Positions 24,639-34,359 of a stretch of 64,000 nucleotides of DNA are shown here, piece by piece. This stretch comes from Stigmatella aurantiaca. GTDB lineage: Bacteria; Myxococcota; Myxococcia; Myxococcales; Myxococcaceae. The notes below the pieces were generated by a model, which did no database searches, was not told where the DNA came from, and saw only the letters and a program-made list of their open reading frames with translations. The stretch's first letter is position 1. Each line of letters begins with the position of its first letter. Location of the stretch: contig NZ_FOAP01000033.1 in assembly GCF_900109545.1 (NCBI RefSeq), forward strand, positions 1 through 64,000, given 5' to 3'. The position numbers were made by a program, and so were the translations under genes.

Positions 24639-27600
24639 ACATCTCCGAAGCCTACAACCTGCCCAGCCGCGAGGATCTCACCGCCCTGGGCTTCGTGGTG
24701 CGCCTGGACGTGCCACAGAGCGACGAGGAGCGGCGCCGGCTGGTGGACGAGTACGTCTTCACCCCGGCGGTGCGCCAGTCGCTGCCCGGCATCTTCGAGG
24801 GCATGAAGCACGCGCTGGCGCGCGGCGAGCCGCTGGGCCGCTTCATCCATGGCTCGTTCGGCTCCGGCAAGAGCCACTTCCTGTCCATGCTGGGCCTGCT
24901 GCTGGAGGACGACGCGCAGGCGTGGGGCAAACCGGACGCGCTGGTGCGCGAGCTGGGGGAGAAGCACCGCGGCTGGGTGTGCGACGCGCGGCTGCTGACG
25001 GTGCGGCTGCACATGCTGTCGGAGGCGGGCGGCAGCGGCTTCGACCGGGCCGTCTACGAGGCCTTCAACCGGACGCTGGCGCGGCACGGCAAGCCGCCCT
25101 TCGAGTTCCTCCACGTGCAGGGGGTGCTGGACGAGGCCCGGCGCGAGGCGGAGCTCTACGGGCCGGCGTTCTGGCGCAACCTGGAGGACGGCGGGGTGGT
25201 GGCCTCGCACGAGGACTTCGAGGCGCTGGCGAGCGGCAGCCCCGAGGAGCGGGAGGCGCTGGCGCGGGCGCTCTTGCAGTTCAAGGGCCGAGATGCCGCG
25301 AGCGCGGGGGTGGACCCGCAGTGGGGCGAGGGGCTGCGGCGCCTTACGCAGCACGCGAAGGCGCAGGGCTACGGCGGGGTGGTGTTCCTGGTGGACGAGT
25401 TCCTGCTGTGGCTGAGCGACAAGGCGGCCACGGAGTTCAAGGCCGCCATCAACCAGCTCACGGTGATGGTGGACCACGCGGGGGGCCAGCGGCCGCTGCC
25501 GGTGCTCGCGTTCATCGCCCGGCAGCGCAACATCCAGGAGTTCTTCCCGGACCTGACGTACGACCACGAGCTGCACGAGCACCTGCGCCACCACACCAAG
25601 CGCTTCGAGGAGACGACGCTGCAGGACGTGGAGCTGCGGCACATCTGCAAGGAGCGCATCCTCAAGCCGCGCCATCCGGCGCAGGTGCGGGCCGCGGTGG
25701 AGCAGCTCGCCGAGTCGCAGAAGAAGGTGCTGCCCGCGGTGCTCCAGAGCGCGGACGTGGAGTACCTCAAGGACGTCTACCCGTTCCACCCGGCGCTCAT
25801 CGAGGCGCTCATCGACGTGTCGAGTCTCCTGCAGCGCGAGCGCACCGCGCTGCGGCTGCTGTACGAGCTGCTGGTGGTGCACAACCCCAAGCTGGAGCTG
25901 GGCAAGCTGCTGCCGGTGGGGCGGGCCTTCGACGCGCTGTTTCCGCCCAGCGGGGTGGAGGCGGGCAAGGGCGCCGATGACCTGAAGGCCATCCACCGCC
26001 TCTATTACGAGAGCTTCCGCCCGGCGATGGACGCCATGCTGCGCGAGGCGGAGGAGTCCGGCGGCACGTTCGACGCGAAGCGCCGGCAGGCACTGGAGGA
26101 GATCGTCAAGACGGTGCTGCTGGCCGAGGCCTCTCCGCGCCTGAAGGGGCCGGGGATGAAGGTGTCCCGGCTGGTGCTCCTCAACGACGCGGAGGTGGCG
26201 GGCGAGATGGAGCGCACCCGCCGGGCGCGGGTGGCGGAGGACCTGTTGCAGCTCAGCCGGCGCGTGGGGACGCTCCAGGTGTCCGGCACGGCGCCGGATT
26301 ATGACGTCTCCGTGGTGCTCAAGGGCGCCAACTTCGGCGAGCTGCTGGAGCGGGCGCGCGGGCGCACCGGGGGCGAGCACACGCGCTACGCCACGTTCTT
26401 CTCCGTCTTCACGGAGGTCATGGGCTTGGCGAAGACGGCGGGCTTCCGGGAACTCACGGAGGGCCAGGAGGGCGACCTCAAGGTGAAGTGGCGCGGCACG
26501 CAGCGGCGCGGCTCGGTGAAGCTGTGCAACGTGCGCGAGCAGCCGCACGCCGCCTTTCGGCCCCAGCCCGGCGACGAGTTCCGCATCCTCGTGGACTACC
26601 CGTGGGACGAGAAGGGCCACACGGTGGAGGAGGACCGGCAGCGTGCGCGGGACTACACCCGGCGCAACGGCTCGGCCTGGGCGCTGTGCTGGCTGCCGCG
26701 CCACCTGACGCCCCAGGAGCTGGGGGTGCTCAAGGACCTGGCCGCGGTGCGCTTCCTGCTCACCAAGGAGGGCCAGGAGGATCTGCTCGCCAACCTGTCC
26801 ATCGCGGACCGGCAGAGCGTGGTGGACCGGGCGCGAGCGCAGGAGGCCACCCTGGCGCGCTCCTTCCAGGACACGTTGAAGGTGGCCTACAAGGACCACG
26901 GCGCCATCGAGTCGCTCGCGGTGGACGTGCCCGCCGAACTGTCCCGGCCGGAGCTGCACGAGAACCTGGAGCAGCTCGGCTGCGCGCTGCTGGAGCGGCA
27001 CTACCCGCAGCACCCCACCTTCGGTGTGGAGCCGCGGGTGGAGGACCTGCAGGTGCTCTGCGACTGGATGGTGAAGGCGCACGAGGCCGGCACGCCCCTG
27101 GAGTTCGATGAGCGCCAGGGCAAGGTGCTCACCAACCTGGGGCGCCCCCTGGAACTGGTGGAACTGGGGCAGACGCGCGGCACGCTGCGGCGGGACACGC
27201 GCTACGTGAAGACGGTGCTGGAGGCGGCCACCTCGGAGTCGCTGATGTGGGGCGCGGTGGAGCAGCGGCTGGAAGATCCGTTCGGCCTGCCACCGGCGGT
27301 GCGCTGCTTCTTCCTTGCCTTCTTCGCGCGGGCATACGGTTACCGGGTGGTGGACGGGACGGGCAGCCCGTGGGAGCCACGGGTGGAGCCGTCCGTGCGT
27401 GCCAACCTGAAGCTGGTGCGCGCGCCGCTGCTGTCCGTGGCCATGTGGGGGCAGGTGGTGGACCTCGCGGTGCAGCTCTTCGAGAAGATGCCGCGTCCCG
27501 GGCAGCGGACGCTCGGCGAGCAGGACAAGCTGGTCGGTCTGTTGCGCGAGCGCGGGGAAGAGTGCCGCAAGACGCTGGTGAAGGTGCGCGAGCGGTTGGT

Positions 27601-28261
27601 ACAGCTCGGGGTGGGGGGGAGGCGCGTCGCTGAGGTGGATGACGCCATCGCCCGCCTCAAGCCGCTGGTGGTGCGGGAGTCGGAGGCCCACGTTCTGCTG
27701 GAGGCGCTCCTCCAGGCGTGGAGCGGCGAGGGAAGGGATGCCGCCCGTGCGGCGGTGCAGAACGCCGCGGCCCTGTGGGAGGCACTCGAGGCGCTGGGCG
27801 AGCGGCTTCGCACCCAGGTTCAGACGGCGGCGGGCAAGGTGCCGCACCTGGAGCCCGAGGCCCGTGCGTGTCTGACCGACCTGGAGGCGCTGCTCGGCGC
27901 TAGCGAGCTGGCCCGGTCGCTGCGCAAGGCCTCCGTGGACGCGTGGAACCGGAGCGCGGAGACGCTGCTGTCGCGCATCCTCGACGCGCTGACCCCGGCG
28001 AAGCCGCCCGCGCCCGTGCAGCCTCCGGGGGGGAGCGGGGTGACGTCGCCATCCGGCGTCGGGAATGTCGTCTCCGGTACCGGGCAGGGTTCGCAGGTGG
28101 GCGGGGGACCGGGGCCGTTCGAGGTGGTGCTGGAGGGCGTCCCCGTGCAGCTCGGTGGCCAGGGGGCGGAGCTCGACGCGCTGTGGTCCAAGCTGCGCTC
28201 CCGGCTGGTGACGCTGGAGCCAGGGGCCGTGGAGGTCATCGTGACGGTGCGGAGGCGCTAG
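24635..28261 (+). CDS. pglY: BREX type 2 PglY: large P-loop ATPase
   Basis: A 1208-residue protein. GTG 24635 is the start: AGGAGGA lies 4 nt upstream, and it overlaps the pglX stop as GTGA. The N-terminus MNISEAYNLPSREDLTALGF is typical of PglY/BrxC proteins. Walker A is GSFGSGKSHF with Lys79 and Walker B is VVFLVDEF with D254-E255. The rest is long and helical, with a Gly/Pro-rich linker (PPGGSGVTSPSG) before the C-terminal 60 residues. PglY is an AAA-like ATPase, thought to power or scaffold the BREX complex. Only 3 bp separate it from pglZ. Confidence 0.9.
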   Translation: MNISEAYNLPSREDLTALGFVVRLDVPQSDEERRRLVDEYVFTPAVRQSLPGIFEGMKHALARGEPLGRFIHGSFGSGKSHFLSMLGLLLEDDAQAWGKPDALVRELGEKHRGWVCDARLLTVRLHMLSEAGGSGFDRAVYEAFNRTLARHGKPPFEFLHVQGVLDEARREAELYGPAFWRNLEDGGVVASHEDFEALASGSPEEREALARALLQFKGRDAASAGVDPQWGEGLRRLTQHAKAQGYGGVVFLVDEFLLWLSDKAATEFKAAINQLTVMVDHAGGQRPLPVLAFIARQRNIQEFFPDLTYDHELHEHLRHHTKRFEETTLQDVELRHICKERILKPRHPAQVRAAVEQLAESQKKVLPAVLQSADVEYLKDVYPFHPALIEALIDVSSLLQRERTALRLLYELLVVHNPKLELGKLLPVGRAFDALFPPSGVEAGKGADDLKAIHRLYYESFRPAMDAMLREAEESGGTFDAKRRQALEEIVKTVLLAEASPRLKGPGMKVSRLVLLNDAEVAGEMERTRRARVAEDLLQLSRRVGTLQVSGTAPDYDVSVVLKGANFGELLERARGRTGGEHTRYATFFSVFTEVMGLAKTAGFRELTEGQEGDLKVKWRGTQRRGSVKLCNVREQPHAAFRPQPGDEFRILVDYPWDEKGHTVEEDRQRARDYTRRNGSAWALCWLPRHLTPQELGVLKDLAAVRFLLTKEGQEDLLANLSIADRQSVVDRARAQEATLARSFQDTLKVAYKDHGAIESLAVDVPAELSRPELHENLEQLGCALLERHYPQHPTFGVEPRVEDLQVLCDWMVKAHEAGTPLEFDERQGKVLTNLGRPLELVELGQTRGTLRRDTRYVKTVLEAATSESLMWGAVEQRLEDPFGLPPAVRCFFLAFFARAYGYRVVDGTGSPWEPRVEPSVRANLKLVRAPLLSVAMWGQVVDLAVQLFEKMPRPGQRTLGEQDKLVGLLRERGEECRKTLVKVRERLVQLGVGGRRVAEVDDAIARLKPLVVRESEAHVLLEALLQAWSGEGRDAARAAVQNAAALWEALEALGERLRTQVQTAAGKVPHLEPEARACLTDLEALLGASELARSLRKASVDAWNRSAETLLSRILDALTPAKPPAPVQPPGGSGVTSPSGVGNVVSGTGQGSQVGGGPGPFEVVLEGVPVQLGGQGAELDALWSKLRSRLVTLEPGAVEVIVTVRRR

Positions 28262-28264
28262 CCG

Positions 28265-30856
28265 GTGAAGGATGCCCTGCTGCGAAAAATCATCGAGTTG
28301 GCCGGGGGCCTGGCCGAGCGGGGCTACGTGCTGGCGCTCGATGGCGAGTTCCTGCGCGACGTTCCGGAGCGGCTGACCTTCCCGCGCCAGAGCTACAGCT
28401 ACACCGTCACCCGGCCCGGCTCGGAGCTGGCGCTGCGCCGGCTCATCGTCCGCGCCGGAGGCGAGCCCTTCATCGCGCTGTTGGACGAGAAGCTGGCGCA
28501 CCGGCTGCCGCGAGACCTGGTGCGGCGGGCCCGCGGCCAGCGCGTCCACTCGGTGGACGTGAATGACGTGCTGGTGCTGGCGCTCGGCACGCCGGTGGTG
28601 GGCGCGGACGCGGAGACGAAGGAGCTGGCCCTGCGGCACCTGGAGCGCCTCCAGGAGGTCATGCGCGGGCGCACGCTGCCCACCGTCATCGACCGGCGCA
28701 TGCTGGACGAGCTGCTGCTGGACGCGTGCGTGGGCGCGCGCATCCGGAGCGACAAGGCGGGGACGCTGCTCGCCACCTGGCTGCGGGAGCTTCCCCGGGG
28801 CGAGCCCGCGCTGATGAGCCTGCTGCGCCGCATCCTCCCCACGCTGCACGGCGGAGAGGGCCGCGTGCTCGCCTGGGCCCTGGAGGACTCACGGCGCCTC
28901 AAGGCGCTGGTCGTCAATGCCGCCCTGCTGGCGATTGAGGAGGAGCAACTGCCCCCCAGCATCTGGGGGCTGCTCCACGGGGTGGAGTCGCACCCCACGG
29001 TGCAGCTCACCCCCGAGTCTTTCCGCGCGACGGTGCGGGGACTGGCCCAGGACGCGCTGGAGGCGCTGGGCGAGCAGGCAACGCCGTACCTCGCGGAGGC
29101 GGAGGCGCTCGGCCGCAAGGCCCTGACGCCCAAGGTGCTGGAGAAGAGCCGGCTGCTGCCGCTGGGCTTGGACGTGCACATGCGCCGGCTCGCCGAGCAG
29201 GCCGCGAAGGGAGAGCCGATTCCCGGTGCGGAGCTGGAGAGCCTGCGCACGCACCGGGCGGTGGCGCTCAAGCGTGGCGAGCTGGAGGTGCTGGAGTCCC
29301 TGGCGCGTCTGAGTCGCTACGTGGCCGAGCCGCTCCCGGTGGACGGAGACCTAGCGGCCCGCGTGAGGCACTACCAGGAGAGCGGCGCCTTCGCGGACTG
29401 GGCCGCCCTGAAGCTGAGGCGCGCGCTGGCCACCACCGCCGAGTTCCAGAAGGAGGCCCAGGCCGTCCTCGCCGCCTACCGCGCGCGGCGCGACGAGGAG
29501 AACCTGGCCTTCGCGCGCCTGCTGGCGGAGGGCTACACCCGCGCCATCTTCGCCCCGGGCGTGGTGCCCCTGCACCGCCTATGGGGGCAGGTGGCCTCCC
29601 AGGCGCGCGGGGAGCCCCTGTACGTGGTGGTGTTGGACGGGTGCAGCTACCCGGTGTTCCTGGAACTGCTCGACGAGCTGGCGCAGGAGCCGCAGGAGCC
29701 GCTGGGGCTCATTGCTCCGGGCGCGGTGCCGTTGGACAGGGCGCATGGCGTCCCCGCGCTCGCTCCATTGCCCACGGTGACGAGCCATGCCCGGGGGGCG
29801 CTCTTCCTCGGGGAGATTCCAAAGGATCCGCTCCGCACCGAGTCGCTGTGGCGCGAGCAGGAGGAGCGTGTCACGGACCCGGCGCGCTTCCGGCAGAACG
29901 AGGCTCTGGGGGCCCGCTCCCGGCGCCTGTTCCTCAAGGGAGACCTGGCGGATGGGGCCCAGGCGCTGCTCGCCGCCCTGAGGGAGCCGGCGCTAGAGGT
30001 GGTGGCCGCCGTCTTCAACGCGGTGGACGATCAGATTGGCTCGGCCAACACCGGGGCGGCCTTCCGGGTGCACGGCCGGGACATCGCTGGTTTCATCCCC
30101 AGCCTCAAGGCGGCCCTCGGGGCGGGGCGGCGGGTGCTGCTGACGGCGGACCACGGCCACACGCCGTACTGGACGCGCGAACTGCACGTGGGCCCGGGGG
30201 CCTCGGCCCGCTGGTGCGAGCTGCCGGCTGGGGCCATGCCCGCGGACGGCTTCATTGCCCTGGACCTGGAGGGGCTGGGCGGCACACCCGGGCGCAAGGC
30301 CTTCGCGTGGAAGATGGGCGTCCACCAGGGTGCCCCGCAGGTGGGCTTCCACGGTGGGTGCGGCCTGGAGGAGATGGTGGTGCCGCTTGCGTGGCTTGGC
30401 CGGCAGGGCGTGGCGGCCGACGAGCCCGCGTGGTGGCTCGGGCGGACGCGGCCGCAGCCGGTGGAGGTGGCGCGCCTGGAGTCCCGTCCGGTGCCAGCGC
30501 CGAAGCCGGCCGCGGTGGCCGTGCCCTCCCGCTTGCAGGGGGACCTGTTCGACGCGCGCGCCACGGTGGCCGCGGTGGCCGCAGGGGCGACGGCGCTGGG
30601 GGTGGCGGAGAACGTGCTGGCGCTGTTGGACGCGGCCGAGCGTGCGGCCCTGGTGGTGCTGGCGCAGAATGGGAGCGCCCGCGGCATGGACCTGGCGCCG
30701 CGCATCGGCAAGCCGGTGGGGCGGGTGGCGGGCTTCATGACCCAGCTCCACCGCAAGCTGCACCGGGTGGGGGTGGCGTTCTTCAAGGCGGAGACGCTGC
30801 CCACGGGTGACGTGCAGTACCACCACATCCCCCAGGCGGGGGCGGAGCGTCCATGA
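28265..30856 (+). CDS. pglZ: BREX type 2 PglZ: alkaline-phosphatase-superfamily protein
   Basis: An 863-residue protein with a GTG start at 28265. Metal-site motifs of the alkaline phosphatase fold are visible: VVVLDGCSYPVFLELL with Asp458 and LLTADHGHTPYW with Asp629, His630 and His632. The N-terminal 400 residues are helical and Leu/Arg-rich. The C-terminal tail after about residue 730 (QGDLFDARATVAAVAAGA) ends in a winged-helix-like segment (GMDLAPRIGKPVGRVAGFMT). PglZ is the signature protein of all BREX types. Its stop overlaps the brxD start (ATGA). Confidence 0.9.
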   Translation: MKDALLRKIIELAGGLAERGYVLALDGEFLRDVPERLTFPRQSYSYTVTRPGSELALRRLIVRAGGEPFIALLDEKLAHRLPRDLVRRARGQRVHSVDVNDVLVLALGTPVVGADAETKELALRHLERLQEVMRGRTLPTVIDRRMLDELLLDACVGARIRSDKAGTLLATWLRELPRGEPALMSLLRRILPTLHGGEGRVLAWALEDSRRLKALVVNAALLAIEEEQLPPSIWGLLHGVESHPTVQLTPESFRATVRGLAQDALEALGEQATPYLAEAEALGRKALTPKVLEKSRLLPLGLDVHMRRLAEQAAKGEPIPGAELESLRTHRAVALKRGELEVLESLARLSRYVAEPLPVDGDLAARVRHYQESGAFADWAALKLRRALATTAEFQKEAQAVLAAYRARRDEENLAFARLLAEGYTRAIFAPGVVPLHRLWGQVASQARGEPLYVVVLDGCSYPVFLELLDELAQEPQEPLGLIAPGAVPLDRAHGVPALAPLPTVTSHARGALFLGEIPKDPLRTESLWREQEERVTDPARFRQNEALGARSRRLFLKGDLADGAQALLAALREPALEVVAAVFNAVDDQIGSANTGAAFRVHGRDIAGFIPSLKAALGAGRRVLLTADHGHTPYWTRELHVGPGASARWCELPAGAMPADGFIALDLEGLGGTPGRKAFAWKMGVHQGAPQVGFHGGCGLEEMVVPLAWLGRQGVAADEPAWWLGRTRPQPVEVARLESRPVPAPKPAAVAVPSRLQGDLFDARATVAAVAAGATALGVAENVLALLDAAERAALVVLAQNGSARGMDLAPRIGKPVGRVAGFMTQLHRKLHRVGVAFFKAETLPTGDVQYHHIPQAGAERP

Positions 30857-32205
30857 AGGTGACGGAGGCCGAGGCTCGCGACATCGTGGCGGCCCTGCGC
30901 ACGGGAGCCGTGCCCCACAGCGGCCTGCACCACTTCGCCACGGGGGTGGATTCCCTGGTGCGCGTGGTGGACGAGGAGCTGGAGGACGTAGCGCGCGGGG
31001 CCGGAAGCGGGCGCGCCAAGTGGATCCGCGGCGAGTACGGCAGCGGCAAGACGTTCGTCACGCGCCTGTTGTGCGCGCGGGCGAGGGAGAAGGGCTTCGC
31101 CACCGCGGAGGTGCAGATCTCCATCAACGACACCCCGCTGCACCACCTGGAGACGGTGTACCGCCGGCTGGTGGAGCGGCTGGCCACGCCAGCTGAGGGG
31201 GTGGGCGCCTTCCGCGCGGTGGTAGACGGGTGGCTCTTCGAGGTGGGCGAGGAGGTGACGCGCCTCAAGGGGTTGCCCGAGGACGACCCGGCCTTCGCCG
31301 CGGCGGTGGAGGAGCGGCTGGAGGACAAGTTGGCCGAGCTGAGTGCGCGCAATCCGGCCTTCGCCCAGGTGCTGCGGGCCTATGCCCAGGCGCAGGCGGC
31401 GGGGGACATGGGCGTGGCGCAGCAGCTCCTGGGGTGGCTCGGAGCCCAGCCGCACGTAGACCGCAGCGTCACCTCCCGCGCTGGCGTGAAGGGGGCCGTG
31501 GACGGGCAGGCGGCCCTGGCCTTCCTTCGGGGGCTGCTGTTGCTGCTGCGCCAGTCGCGCCACGCGGGGCTGGTGGTGGTGCTGGACGAGGTGGAGACGC
31601 TCCAGCGCATGCCCGCGCCCACCCGCGAGAAGGCCCTCAACGCGCTGAGGCAACTCGTGGACATGCTGATGAACGGGGAGTTGCCGGGCCTGTACCTTGT
31701 GGTGACGGGCACGCCCGAGCTCTTCGAGGGGCCCAAGGGACTCAAGGCCCTCTCGCCACTGTACCAGCGCGTCTTCACCCGCTTCGACGCGGAGCCCCGC
31801 TTCGATAACCTCCGCGCCCCCCAGGTGCGGCTGCCTCCCTTCGACGTGGGGCGGCTGCTGGAGGTGGGGCACAAGGTTCGGGCCCTCTTCCCCGCGCGGG
31901 AGACGGGGCGCGTGCAGGGAACGGTGGATGACCGCTTCCTGGAGGGGCTCGTGGGCCGCGTCACCGAGGGCTTCGGGGGCAAGGTGACGGTGGCCCCGCG
32001 CCTCTTCCTGCGCGAGCTGGTGGACGTGTTGGACCGGGTGGACCAGTTCCCGGACTACTCGCCCCACCAGCACTACCGGCTGGAGGTGGACGAGGCCAGC
32101 CTGCGCCCCGAGGAGCTTGCCGCGCGGCGGGGCACGTCCGCCGTGGAGGGGGAGCCCGAGGCGGAGCCGCCACCTTCGCGCCCGGCGCGCCGGCTGGAGG
32201 GGTAG
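30853..32205 (+). CDS. brxD: BREX type 2 BrxD: small P-loop ATPase
   Basis: A 450-residue protein. Walker A GEYGSGKTF has Lys66 and Walker B VVVLDEVETL has D245-E246. It starts MKVTEAEARDIVAALRTGAVP, as is usual for BREX type 2/3 ATP-binding proteins (DUF2791 type). It is coupled to pglZ by an ATGA overlap and followed by brxHI after 3 bp. BrxD is part of the six-gene type 2 set, with a presumed ATPase role alongside the BrxHI helicase. Confidence 0.88.
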   Translation: MKVTEAEARDIVAALRTGAVPHSGLHHFATGVDSLVRVVDEELEDVARGAGSGRAKWIRGEYGSGKTFVTRLLCARAREKGFATAEVQISINDTPLHHLETVYRRLVERLATPAEGVGAFRAVVDGWLFEVGEEVTRLKGLPEDDPAFAAAVEERLEDKLAELSARNPAFAQVLRAYAQAQAAGDMGVAQQLLGWLGAQPHVDRSVTSRAGVKGAVDGQAALAFLRGLLLLLRQSRHAGLVVVLDEVETLQRMPAPTREKALNALRQLVDMLMNGELPGLYLVVTGTPELFEGPKGLKALSPLYQRVFTRFDAEPRFDNLRAPQVRLPPFDVGRLLEVGHKVRALFPARETGRVQGTVDDRFLEGLVGRVTEGFGGKVTVAPRLFLRELVDVLDRVDQFPDYSPHQHYRLEVDEASLRPEELAARRGTSAVEGEPEAEPPPSRPARRLEG

Positions 32206-32208
32206 GGC

Positions 32209-34323
32209 ATGAGCGCCTTCCATCGGCTCCACCCCCAGCTCCGCCATGCCCTGGTGAACGAGCTGGGCTGGCGCAGCCTGCGCCCCGTCCAGGAGCTGGC
32301 CACGGAGGCCATTCTCGACGGGTGCAACGCGGTGGTGCTGGCGCCCACGGCCGGAGGCAAGACGGAGGCGAGCCTCTTTCCCGTCCTCTCCCGCATCCTC
32401 TCGGAGGAGCTGGCGCCCGTGGCCGCATTGTACGTGTGCCCCATCCGCGCCCTCCTCAACAACCAGGAGGCCCGGGTGCAGCGCTACGCGCGCATGGTTG
32501 GCCTGGACGCCTTCAAGTGGCACGGGGACGTCCCTGGCACCGCCCGCGCCCGCTTCCTGCGTGAGCCCGCCCACGTGCTGATGATTACGCCCGAGTCCCT
32601 TGAGGTGATGCTCATCAGCCAGAAGACGGACGCGCGCGCTCTCTTCCGCGGGCTGTCGGCCGTCATCATCGACGAGGTGCACGCCTTTGCCCGCGATGAC
32701 CGGGGGGCGCACCTGGTGAGCGTCCTGGAGCGGCTGGTGCGCTTCTGCGGGCAGGACGTGCAGCGCATTGGCCTGTCGGCCACGGTGGGCAACCCGGACG
32801 CCATCGGCCAGTGGCTCATGGGCTCCAGCCGGCGTCCGTACCGGCGGGTGGACCCGCCCCGGCCTCCAACGGTGAGAGAGCTGCGCCTGGACTTCCTGGA
32901 GAACACCTCGGAGGTGGCCGCAGAGGCTGCGCGGCTGGGGCAGGGGAAGAAGAGCCTCGTCTTCGTAGAGAGCCGCGCCGAGGCCGAGCGGATTGCAGGG
33001 GCGATGGCGGGCCGGGGCGTGGAGGTGTTCATCCACCACAGCGCGGTGAGTCGTGCGGACCGCGAGCTGGCGGAGGAGCAATTTGCTCGCGGGCACAACA
33101 CGGCGATTGTCTGCACCTCCACCATGGAGCTGGGCATCGACGTGGGGGACCTGGACCAGGTGCTGCAGGTGGATGCTCCGATGTCCGTGGCGAGCCTCCT
33201 CCAGCGCATGGGCCGGACGGGACGGCGCGAGGGACTGCGCTCGAACTGCACCTTCCTGTGTCAGAGCCCGGAGTCCCTGCTCCAGGCCGCGGCCCTCGTG
33301 CGGCTGGCGGAGCGTGGGTGGGTGGAGGATGTCTGCCCACCCGCCAAGGCCGCGCACGTGCTCGCCCACCAGGTGCTCGCCCTGGGGCTCCAGGAGGGCG
33401 GGGTGTCCCGCCACCAGGTGCTCCCCTGGGTGGCAGCGGCGAGCCCCTTCCGGGGGCTGGAGGAAGAGGACGTCCGCGAGCTCGTGGAGACCATGTTGGC
33501 GCGGCGCATCCTCCACGAGTCCGAGGGGGTGCTGTCCCTGGGCTTGGAAGGGGAGCGTCTCTACGGACGGAAGAACTTCTTTGAGCTGTATGCAGTCTTC
33601 TCCTCGCCGCCTCTGCTGCGTGTGATGCACGGGCCGACGGAGATTGGGACGGTGCAGGCGACGTTCGCGCGCAGCCAGGAGGACGGGCAGGGGCCGCTGT
33701 GCTTCCGGCTCGGCGGGCGCCCCTGGTTGGTGGTGCATGTGGATTGGGACCGGGGCACCTGCCAGGTGCAGCCCGCGGAGAAGGGGCGGGTGCCGAGCTG
33801 GCTGGGGCCGCCGCGCAACCTGTCCTGGATGCTGTGCCAGGAGATGAAGCGCACGCTGGCCGAGGAGGCGCCAGTGGCGGTACTGGGTAAGGCGGCGCAG
33901 GTGGAGCTGGCGGCGCTGCGGCAGCAGTACGAGGGGCTGGTGGGGGAGGGGGAGGCACCGCTGGAGGTGACGGACGAGGGCGTGCAGTGGCATACCTTCG
34001 CCGGTGGGGCCATCAACCGGCTGCTGGCCGCGGCGCTGGAGGTGGAGACGGGGCGGCGGTGGACGCCGGGGAATCTGTCTCTCAAGGTGAAGGACGCGGG
34101 CCTGTCCGGGGCGGCGCTGGCCATCGCCGCGCTCCCCCGAGTGGATTGGGGCGAAATGGCGTCAGCGCAGGTGGGCGACGCGGTGAGGGGCAGCCTCTCC
34201 AAGTTCCAGCGCTGCCTCCCTCCCCGGCTCGAGGCGAAGCTGCTGGTGGAGCGGCTGTACGACGTGGAGGGGACACGTGCGTTCGTGTCCACCCACCGGG
34301 TGCCAAGCAGTTCGCCGGGGTAG
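32209..34323 (+). CDS. brxHI: BREX type 2 BrxHI: Lhr-like SF2 helicase
   Basis: A 704-residue protein with a complete SF2 helicase set. Motif I is APTAGGKTE with Lys51, motif II is IIDEVHAF (DEVH at 155-158) and motif III is GLSATVGNP. The C-terminal RecA lobe has LGIDVGDLDQVLQ and motif VI QRMGRTGRREG. The roughly 300-residue tail is Lhr-like. This is the last gene of the BREX operon. The short gap to the convergent helicase operon (34324-34359) holds small competing hairpins (CGAGG/CCTCG and CTCCA/TGGAG) that might serve as a weak bidirectional terminator. Confidence 0.88.
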   Translation: MSAFHRLHPQLRHALVNELGWRSLRPVQELATEAILDGCNAVVLAPTAGGKTEASLFPVLSRILSEELAPVAALYVCPIRALLNNQEARVQRYARMVGLDAFKWHGDVPGTARARFLREPAHVLMITPESLEVMLISQKTDARALFRGLSAVIIDEVHAFARDDRGAHLVSVLERLVRFCGQDVQRIGLSATVGNPDAIGQWLMGSSRRPYRRVDPPRPPTVRELRLDFLENTSEVAAEAARLGQGKKSLVFVESRAEAERIAGAMAGRGVEVFIHHSAVSRADRELAEEQFARGHNTAIVCTSTMELGIDVGDLDQVLQVDAPMSVASLLQRMGRTGRREGLRSNCTFLCQSPESLLQAAALVRLAERGWVEDVCPPAKAAHVLAHQVLALGLQEGGVSRHQVLPWVAAASPFRGLEEEDVRELVETMLARRILHESEGVLSLGLEGERLYGRKNFFELYAVFSSPPLLRVMHGPTEIGTVQATFARSQEDGQGPLCFRLGGRPWLVVHVDWDRGTCQVQPAEKGRVPSWLGPPRNLSWMLCQEMKRTLAEEAPVAVLGKAAQVELAALRQQYEGLVGEGEAPLEVTDEGVQWHTFAGGAINRLLAAALEVETGRRWTPGNLSLKVKDAGLSGAALAIAALPRVDWGEMASAQVGDAVRGSLSKFQRCLPPRLEAKLLVERLYDVEGTRAFVSTHRVPSSSPG

Positions 34324-34359
34324 CGGCGCGAGGCACTCCACCTCGAAATATGGAGCGAC

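Noticed and set aside
24476-28849. Long minus-strand frames opposite pglY, pglZ and pglW
   Set aside because: Shadows of BREX genes with low-complexity Gln/His/Arg composition and no motifs. The plus-strand frames carry intact catalytic motifs.
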